A DNA stretch of 42,404 bases from assembly GCA_038248985.1 (NCBI GenBank), contig JBBRWV010000016.1:1-42404 (forward strand), written 5' to 3'. The stretch comes from JBBRWV01 sp038248985 (GTDB lineage: Bacteria; Planctomycetota; Phycisphaerae; WQYP01). The position numbers and the translations under genes are program-made. Shown here piece after piece: positions 25,101-29,769 of this stretch. The first letter of the stretch is position 1. Each line of letters starts with the position of its first letter. Below the pieces are notes generated by a model. That model worked only from the letters and a program-made list of their open reading frames with translations, had not been told where the DNA came from and did not search any database.

Positions 25101-25156
25101 ACGAAGAAGTCGAGGAAGGTTTGGCGGATTTGGGCAGATGTGAGGGACGACGCCAT
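22112..25156 (-). CDS. alaS: alanyl-tRNA synthetase
   Basis: Charges tRNA-Ala and edits mischarged Ser/Gly. Class II core motifs are FANAGMNQFKPYFLG, RHHTFFEMLGNWSFGDYFK (about residues 90-109) and HVDTGMGLERL. The editing domain has the zinc motif HTATH (about residue 645) and CGGTH (about 765), both intact. The C-terminal C-Ala domain ends in GGSGGGRPQLAMAGG. At 1014 residues it is clearly longer than the usual 870-890. Part of the excess is low-complexity material before the zinc motif (SGANAHIGLSSSGAD) and in the C-terminal linker (STGSGGGQSS) that coincides with small DNA repeats. GGAG 8 nt before ATG 25156 decides the start over TTG 25171. Confidence 0.96.
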   Translation of the reverse strand: MASSLTSAQIRQTFLDFFVDKHAHTFVPSSPVVPHDDPTLLFANAGMNQFKPYFLGTAKAPWPRAANTQKCIRAGGKHNDLDDVGRSRRHHTFFEMLGNWSFGDYFKQGAIEMSWHLLTQVYRLDPKRLHVSCFIGSHGVPKDTQAADIWTKVANWEQYGLKSDDHIHYFGKDNFWEMGDTGPCGPCTEIYVDRRPQSEIDADRAAGIKAPVNGEDPRVMEIWNNVFIQYNRDATGKLTTLPSQHVDTGMGLERLCQVIQDKNDNYATDLFTPLFDALTKLTGITYHGKFPKTNAADPVAEAADQELRHDIAFRVIADHLRCLTFALTDGAVPTNDGRGYVLRRILRRAVRFGRQQLNLKDPFLHKLVPVVITTMGDMFPELKKNPQTVIELIKDEEISFGRTLDRGIALFEDAVLAYGAPELDAPVVISATTAFKLYDTFGFPIDLTQLMAAERGMTVDLPGYEKLMEEAKEKSRASEKGAGNPVFDLPPNILDELQKLNVQPTDDSPKFKRGPARATLRALWNGQKLEQSLDSTDTRPGQSIALILDKTNFYAEMGGQIGDSGELRTDSGANAHIGLSSSGADTLAGHGRSGHAVFVVETTRAVGGYVLHLGHLKSGKLTVTDALTASVLGGRSGRDSTEKNHTATHVANWALRETLGEHVQQKGSLVDPEKLRFDFLHQKPMTDDELAKVESLVSATIQKAYPVYAEIAPQSDALKIAGLRAVFGEKYPPMVRVVSIGAPVPNLLAQPSEIKWFQHSVEFCGGTHLANTSEIEAFAITSEESVSKGIRRLVAVTGPTAKESLAHAHVIQSLLAASRIAPDGSLAPHIAALQKAITDPLTPLRTKRHANSALAELQERQKKHQRASSEKSTGSGGGQSSFDPEQLLKSAETIGGTIVLVASVPEASADTLRNTWDWLKKKHPQQNIAALLASIVEDLDKDGNKLPPKVNLLAGVGDPLIAKLKAGDWVKAIAPLVGGSGGGRPQLAMAGGKDPAKLESALIAARDFAKTKLT
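22526..22544. repeat. G-tailed mini-hairpin inside alaS
   Basis: On the minus strand CCAC-CGGCA-GTGG followed by a run of Gs (eight Cs on the plus strand at 22526-22533). It encodes STGSGGG in the alaS linker. A homologous element with a compensatory stem change is inside leuS at 30135-30158. Confidence 0.6.
23406..23454. repeat. paired 9-bp direct repeat inside the alaS editing region
   Basis: GCACCACTG occurs at 23406-23414 and again at 23439-23447, exactly 33 bp (11 codons) apart, encoding two SGA tripeptides. Each copy lies in a short inverted repeat (AGCA-CCAC-TGCT and GCACC-ACTGTC-GGTGC). The encoded stretch looks like an insertion before the HTATH zinc motif. Confidence 0.5.
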
Positions 25157-25250
25157 GCGAGCACGCTCCAAAGTTTTTAAGGACCAGGGGGATGGGAATC
25201 ATAATGGAAGTTGGGGCGGTTTGGCTAATTCGCGGGCGCGGATAAATGGC

Positions 25251-25277
25251 CACGAAAGACACGAAAGACACAAAAAA
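25251..25277. repeat. 9-bp tandem repeat upstream of alaS
   Basis: CACGAAAGA, CACGAAAGA, CACAAAAAA: three consecutive nonamers, the third degenerate, in the 25157-25363 gap between alaS and the putative glycosidase. It is AT-richer than its surroundings. No gene or clear terminator is visible in the remainder of the gap. Confidence 0.6.
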
Positions 25278-25363
25278 TGGGTTGATTTTGTGGATGAGGG
25301 TGCCGGTGGCCGATGCGATGTCGGACTGGAGGTGAATGATTGTTTTTTTTTGGGCCTTGGGAT

Positions 25364-27262
25364 TTAGGTCATTACGTAAATTCCGGCGGGGATTTCCTGG
25401 AAGGCACCGGCGGGGGTGCGTTCGTGTTTGGCGTGGGTGAATTTTTCGGTGAGGAGGCGGATTTTGTTCCATTGATCGGGGAGGGTGAAGGAGATTTTTG
25501 CGGTGTGGTGCTCGGGGACGGGGACGAAGAGGAGGTCGTCGAGGATGGAGAGGTCGCCGATGAGGTGGGTGAAGACGTTGCGGCCGCCGCGATCTTTGAG
25601 GAGTTGGACCATGAAGCGGTTGTGCTCGGGGGTGTTGCCGCGGTCATTGACGTGGGTGTATCCGGCGGCAGGGAAGAGGCGTGGCCCCTGATCGACGACG
25701 ATTTGTTTTTTGCCGTAGCGGTTGAGGTTGAGGAGGAAATCGCGGGGGCCCATTTTGTCGATGGCGCGGACGGGATTCATGGCGAGGCCGATGACGTTGA
25801 CGGGGGCGTCGGGGACGGCGCCTTCGCCCATCATGATGGCGTCGGGATCGCATTCCTTGATGTAGGCGTAGATTTCATCGACGAATTTGACGGCCATGCG
25901 GTTGGTGTCGCCGGGGTAGCGCATGAAGGAGCGGGGGGCGAAGTCGATGGGAAAGGCCCAGGAGAGGCAGTCGAAGAAGATGCCTTTGCAGCCGCATTCC
26001 TTGACGTAGAAGTGGATCCATTTTTTGGTGTATTCGATGTAGCCGGGGTGGCCGGGGTTGATGTGGGTGAGGGAGGGATCGTCGACGCTGCCCCAACTGG
26101 CGGAGACTCCGCCATCGATGCCGCGGATGAACCAATCGTCCTGGATGTCGGGGCTGCCGCGGTACATGAGACCGGAGTGGCTCATCCAGACGAGCATGGG
26201 TACGCCGCGGGCTTTCATGCGGAGGCACATTTTTTTAAATTCTTCACGGGAGCCGTAGTTGGGATCGGGCTCGTAGCTGTAGGGGGATGTTCCGCTGTGG
26301 ATGGGGCGATTGGTGACGAGGCTGTAGTGGAGGCCGCTGTATATTCCGGCGTCGATTTCTTTTTCCCAGTGGTCGGCTTGCTGGGACCAGGTGGGTTGAT
26401 TGTTCCAGGCGAGTGCGCCGCCGAAGAGGGTTTTGTAGACCCAGTCGGGGGGTTCTTCGTAGTGGATGGTGGCGTAGTCGGCGAGCCAGGCCATCATGTC
26501 TTCATGGGTTTTGCCGTAGTAGATTTTGATTTCCGGGAGGGGGAGGGATTCGCCGAGGGGGAAGAACGAGTGGAGGGTGAAATCGTAGCTGACGCCGCGG
26601 CCGGCGTTTTCGATATTGAGGTTGTAGCCGACGTTGGGGCGGCGACAGGTGACGGCGATCCAGTGGTTGGTTTTGGCGTTGTAGTAGAGGCCGCCGTGGA
26701 TGACCATGGTGCCGGGGTAGATGCGGCGGCGGATATTCTGGAGGAATTTTTTGCAGATTTCGGGGGTGTCGTGTTCGTAGCCGACGTGGCCGAATTCGTC
26801 GGAGGGGCCGCCGGGATGGATGGTGGGGAAAATCATGCGGGTGTCATCGCCCCAGAATTTCCAGTTCCAGTTGAGTGCGGAGAAGGTGTCGACCCAGAGG
26901 GGGGCTTCGGTGACGGGGCCGCCGGGGCCGGGGCAGGGGCAGGTTTGATCGGCTTTTTCGCGGCGGACGAGAGTTTGGATGCCGAAGCAACCGTGCGGGA
27001 GATTGCGGTGGCCCATGGTGCGGGCGACGACGAGGGACCAGCCGGTGAAGAAGTTGGGAAAATGCTCGCCCTTGAGGTGGGAGAGTTTGCGGTCGCGATC
27101 GTGGGGATCGACATGGGGGCGCATTTGTAGGGGGTGGCCGTTGACCCAGAGTTCACTGGCGCAGGGGGCGGCGGTGTCGAGAAGTTCTTCGCCGAAGAGT
27201 TTGACGGAAGCGACGCGTCCGGAGGATTCGTCGGTGGTGACTACGAAATCAGAAGCGGCCAT
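25364..27262 (-). CDS. putative glycoside hydrolase, TIM-barrel, alpha-galactosidase-like
   Basis: A 632-residue protein with an N-terminal beta-sandwich (about 1-280, like the galactose-mutarotase-type domains that precede GH31/GH36 barrels), then a TIM barrel. Barrel segments are GIYSGLHYSLVTNRPIHSG, CLRMKARGVPMLVWMSHSGL, THINPGHPGYIEYTKKW, KECGCKGIFFDCLSWAFP and DPDAIMMGEGAVPDAP. The Asp of GIFFDCLSW (about residue 426) is placed like the clan GH-D nucleophile, but the surrounding motif is not the classic KWDxN of GH36, so the family is uncertain. A cluster of three Cys lies in CPCPGPG and CGC positions. No signal peptide is present, so it would act inside the cell. ATG 27262 is preferred over TTG 27280. 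It is divergent from ybjQ. Confidence 0.65.
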   Translation of the reverse strand: MAASDFVVTTDESSGRVASVKLFGEELLDTAAPCASELWVNGHPLQMRPHVDPHDRDRKLSHLKGEHFPNFFTGWSLVVARTMGHRNLPHGCFGIQTLVRREKADQTCPCPGPGGPVTEAPLWVDTFSALNWNWKFWGDDTRMIFPTIHPGGPSDEFGHVGYEHDTPEICKKFLQNIRRRIYPGTMVIHGGLYYNAKTNHWIAVTCRRPNVGYNLNIENAGRGVSYDFTLHSFFPLGESLPLPEIKIYYGKTHEDMMAWLADYATIHYEEPPDWVYKTLFGGALAWNNQPTWSQQADHWEKEIDAGIYSGLHYSLVTNRPIHSGTSPYSYEPDPNYGSREEFKKMCLRMKARGVPMLVWMSHSGLMYRGSPDIQDDWFIRGIDGGVSASWGSVDDPSLTHINPGHPGYIEYTKKWIHFYVKECGCKGIFFDCLSWAFPIDFAPRSFMRYPGDTNRMAVKFVDEIYAYIKECDPDAIMMGEGAVPDAPVNVIGLAMNPVRAIDKMGPRDFLLNLNRYGKKQIVVDQGPRLFPAAGYTHVNDRGNTPEHNRFMVQLLKDRGGRNVFTHLIGDLSILDDLLFVPVPEHHTAKISFTLPDQWNKIRLLTEKFTHAKHERTPAGAFQEIPAGIYVMT

Positions 27263-27369
27263 GGGCTGTATTACCTGCAAAGATCGAGAATAGGGTCAAG
27301 AGGCAAAAAGTATACTTGAAGCGGCGACGGGGTAGCAAACAGGGCGAAAAGTGCGGCTGGGCTGTTTTT

Positions 27370-27407
27370 TTGAGCAGGAAATCGGGCGCATTATTCGATA
27401 GCGAATA
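27370..27407 (+). promoter_or_regulatory. candidate ybjQ promoter with overlapping palindrome
   Basis: TTGAGC (27370-27375) and TATTCG (27392-27397) are 16 bp apart. The -10 is the left arm of the perfect inverted repeat TATTCG-ATAG-CGAATA (27392-27407), so a repressor bound there would block the promoter. The whole 27263-27457 gap is a divergent promoter region. Confidence 0.35.
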
Positions 27408-27457
27408 GAGTGTGGGTGAATTGTTAACTGGGCACTGGTAGCGAACGAGGTTTTTTT

Positions 27458-27826
27458 ATGAGCACGCCGCCGATTCATGTGGATTTTTCACGCGTCGTAC
27501 CGTCGCGGGTGACGACGGCATTTGAGCTGGCGGGACATACGGTTCAGCATAATTTGGGGGTGGTGCGGGGGATCACGGTGCGGTCGCGATCGGTGGTGGG
27601 GAATATTGGGGCATCGGTGCAGACATTCTTTGGGGGGAACATCACGATTTATACGGAGCTGTGCGAGCAGGCGCGGGCGGATGCGTGGCAGTTGATGGTG
27701 CAACACGCGAATGAGGTGGGGGCGAATGCGATCATCGGGGCGCGGTACGATGCGAATGAGATCGCGCCGGGAGTGACAGAGGTGCTGGCGTATGGGACGG
27801 CGGTGGTGGCGATGCCGAAGGGATAG
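27458..27826 (+). CDS. YbjQ/UPF0145 family protein
   Basis: A 122-residue soluble protein of the YbjQ (UPF0145) family, which forms pentamers and has been called heavy-metal-binding; the cellular role is unsettled. Diagnostic segments are GVVRGITVRSRSVVGNIGASVQTFFGG, a helix (LCEQARADAWQLMVQHANEVGANAIIGARYD) and TEVLAYGTAVV. The full fold is present at normal length. GAGG followed by seven T precedes the ATG. It is convergent with lpxK, 27 bp away. Confidence 0.9.
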   Translation: MSTPPIHVDFSRVVPSRVTTAFELAGHTVQHNLGVVRGITVRSRSVVGNIGASVQTFFGGNITIYTELCEQARADAWQLMVQHANEVGANAIIGARYDANEIAPGVTEVLAYGTAVVAMPKG

Positions 27827-27852
27827 TTGCAGGGGGCGCGGAGCGTTGGCGA

Positions 27853-28944
27853 TTAGGAGCGAGGGGCTGTTGCGGGGGAGGTGGGGAGGAAGAGTTCCTG
27901 GAGGCGGAGGCGGAGGAGGTCTTGGGATTGTGGGGAGAGGCGGCACTCGATGCGGATGTACCAGAGTGGGACGGGTGAGGGGGAGGCGGGAAGTTTGACG
28001 AAGTCTTTGAGGGTGGTGACCCAGGCGTCGATGCCGCGTTGGGCGGTGATTTTTTTCATGGAGTTGAAGTCGCGTTCGGGGCGGTAGAGGTGGTGGTCAG
28101 GGAACCAGGAGGCGGCGGATACGGTGAGGCCGAGGGAGCGGACGGTGTGGAGGAAGCCGTTGGGATTGCCGATGCCGGAGAAGGCGAGGACTTTGCGTGT
28201 GCCGCCGACCTGGAGGGGGACGCGGTTTCCGGAGGCGTCGAAGATGCCGGTGACTTCGGTGCGTTGCTGGAAGATGGAGCGGGGTTTGACCCAGTTGGTG
28301 AGGAGATTGCCGGCGAGTTCAGCGAGTTGGGGGAAAACTTGCTCGCAGCGGGTGAGCATGATCATGTTGGCGCGGCGGAGGGCGCTGGGGGGTTCGCGCC
28401 AGGTGCCGCGGGGGATGACGCCGGGGACGCCCATGGGTTCAGTGGCGTCAATGAGGAGGATGTTGAGGTCGCGCTGGAGGCGGCGATGTTGGAAGCCGTC
28501 ATCCATGACGAGGACATCGGCGGCGAATTTTTCGATGGCGATTTTTCCGGCTTTGACGCGGTCGGCGTCGACGACGACGGGGACGCCGGGGCATTCGTGT
28601 TCGAGGACCATGACTTCATCGGATTTGCCGCGGGCACCGTCGGCGAGGCGCGGCGCGCCGTAGCCGCGGGTGATGACGGCGGGTTTGTGTCCGAGACGTT
28701 GGAGTTCATGGACGAGCATGATGACGGTGGGGGTTTTGCCGGTGCCGCCGGTGGTGATGTTGCCGACGGAGATAACGGGGACGGAGAGTTTGTGTTGTTT
28801 GCGGAGGCCGACATCGAAGAGCCAGTTGCGGAGGATGATGGCGAGAGTGTAGGGGAGTGAGATGGCGGAGAAGAGGGCGCGAAGGATGGCGGCGCCGGCG
28901 GAGGCGCGTTCACCGGAGATGATGGTGCGGTAGAAGTGTTCCAT
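27853..28944 (-). CDS. lpxK: tetraacyldisaccharide 4'-kinase (lipid A biosynthesis)
   Basis: Phosphorylates the 4' position of the lipid A disaccharide at the inner face of the cytoplasmic membrane, so the organism makes a lipid A-type outer membrane. At 363 residues the length is typical. The N-terminal amphipathic/hydrophobic segment (ILRALFSAISLPYTLAIILRNWLF) inserts in the membrane. Walker A is SVGNITTGGTGKTP (about 59-72), followed by PAVITRGYGA and the Walker B-like VLVMDDGFQHRRLQRDL (about 145-160). The second domain contains AFSGIGNPNGFLHTVRSLG and FPDHHLY. No ribosome site is obvious. No other lpx gene is in the window. Confidence 0.93.
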   Translation of the reverse strand: MEHFYRTIISGERASAGAAILRALFSAISLPYTLAIILRNWLFDVGLRKQHKLSVPVISVGNITTGGTGKTPTVIMLVHELQRLGHKPAVITRGYGAPRLADGARGKSDEVMVLEHECPGVPVVVDADRVKAGKIAIEKFAADVLVMDDGFQHRRLQRDLNILLIDATEPMGVPGVIPRGTWREPPSALRRANMIMLTRCEQVFPQLAELAGNLLTNWVKPRSIFQQRTEVTGIFDASGNRVPLQVGGTRKVLAFSGIGNPNGFLHTVRSLGLTVSAASWFPDHHLYRPERDFNSMKKITAQRGIDAWVTTLKDFVKLPASPSPVPLWYIRIECRLSPQSQDLLRLRLQELFLPTSPATAPRS

Positions 28945-28957
28945 GGGGAGATGTTAA

Positions 28958-28992
28958 TTGGGAATGAGGGGTTGGGGTAGTGGTCAGTGGTA
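28958..28992. repeat. degenerate heptanucleotide tandem repeat
   Basis: Five consecutive heptads: TTGGGAA, TGAGGGG, TTGGGGT, AGTGGTC, AGTGGTA, between lpxK and vapC. The last two differ at one base. It belongs to the same style of G/T-rich heptamers seen at 34083, 21803, in leuS and at the contig ends. Confidence 0.5.
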
Positions 28993-29028
28993 ATCGCCGA
29001 TGCGCGAGCACGGCGGACTTACATCAGA

Positions 29029-29448
29029 TCAGGGAAGAACAGAGAGGCCGAGGGATTTTGCGGCGGCACGGAGCGCTTTATCGAGTGTGGCCAATTGCGT
29101 ATCAAGACGCAGGGCAAGTTCGAGATAAGCGGCATCGTAGGTGGAGAGCTGGAATTTATCGGCAAGATCGAGCGTGGAATTCCATGCGTGCGGGTGAGTA
29201 TGGGGATCGACATGGATGGTGGCGTTGTCGAGCATGGCGAGGAACTGGGCACGCTGAGTGGAGGTGATCCTCGATTTTGGTTTTTTGCGGATGGCCTGGA
29301 CAAGCACGTTGGCGACTTCCAGATGCCACAGATTGGGGACGGTGGCGGGGTCGGTGGCGAGGCGGTCGAGCAGGGCGTCGGTTTGCAGAGTTTTTTCATC
29401 GTCAAAGCACCAAGCCATGGCGATGGAGGCATCAAATACCCAGGGCAT
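29029..29448 (-). CDS. vapC: PIN-domain toxin VapC
   Basis: A 139-residue PIN-domain ribonuclease that cleaves RNA unless bound by its antitoxin. Conserved acidic residues are visible: D6 in WVFDASIA, E44 in NLWHLEVANVL, the Asp of STYDAAYLELAL (about 104), and LATLDKAL near the end. ATG 29448 overlaps the stop of the antitoxin (TGATG), giving translational coupling with antitoxin first, the usual order. The lpxK start is 84 bp downstream in the same direction. Confidence 0.92.
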   Translation of the reverse strand: MPWVFDASIAMAWCFDDEKTLQTDALLDRLATDPATVPNLWHLEVANVLVQAIRKKPKSRITSTQRAQFLAMLDNATIHVDPHTHPHAWNSTLDLADKFQLSTYDAAYLELALRLDTQLATLDKALRAAAKSLGLSVLP

Positions 29449-29693
29449 CAGCGACGTCCTTCATTGATGAGATCACGAACGGAGCAACCTTTGAGTTTCA
29501 CATTTTTTCGAGTACGGCGCCAGCGGGCGACGCTGGCAGTGAAGGCTTTGGAAGGTGCCGTTTGCCGAGAAGGGGGAATAAGGTGGGCGATTGCTTCGCC
29601 GTGGCGCGTGATGGCGATTTTTTCGCCTGCGGCCACGCGTTGGAGCAGTTCGGAAAGGCGGGTTTTGGCTTCGTAGGTGCCGACGGTAAACAC
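29448..29693 (-). CDS. vapB: Phd/YefM-type antitoxin partner of VapC
   Basis: An 81-residue antitoxin. The N-terminal FTVGTYEAKTRLSELLQRVAAGEKIAITRHGEAIAHLIP is the Phd/YefM DNA-binding and dimerisation fold. The basic C-terminal tail (WRRTRKNVKLKGCSVRDLINEGRR) should wrap the toxin. GTG at 29693 is chosen because AAAGGAG ends 8 nt before it; the upstream GTG at 29702 lies within that ribosome site. It overlaps vapC by one base. Such antitoxins repress their own promoter, and a palindrome lies over the -10 just upstream. Confidence 0.88.
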   Translation of the reverse strand: MFTVGTYEAKTRLSELLQRVAAGEKIAITRHGEAIAHLIPPSRQTAPSKAFTASVARWRRTRKNVKLKGCSVRDLINEGRR

Positions 29694-29714
29694 GATGAGC
29701 ACTCCTTTCTGGTG

Positions 29715-29749
29715 GGTTTAGTCTAACCAGAATCATGGAGGGAATTCAA
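29715..29749 (-). promoter_or_regulatory. vapBC promoter with candidate operator
   Basis: On the minus strand TTGAAT (29749-29744) and TAGACT (29725-29720) are 18 bp apart. GGTT-AGACTA-AACC (29728-29715) is an inverted repeat covering the -10, as expected for an autoregulated toxin-antitoxin operon. Confidence 0.4.
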
Positions 29750-29769
29750 TACAAAATATGGCGGGGTGC

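Noticed and set aside
23429..25180. 583-codon plus-strand open frame rich in Gly, Val, Phe and Glu
   Set aside because: Exact antisense of alaS; composition is the complement of a C-rich coding strand and no domain is seen.
25340..27130. 596-codon plus-strand frame with repeated Gly/Val/Asp
   Set aside because: Antisense of the putative glycosidase; composition is that of reverse complement codons.
28958..28992. CRISPR-like repeat
   Set aside because: Units are 7 bp, contiguous and without spacers; no cas gene is present.
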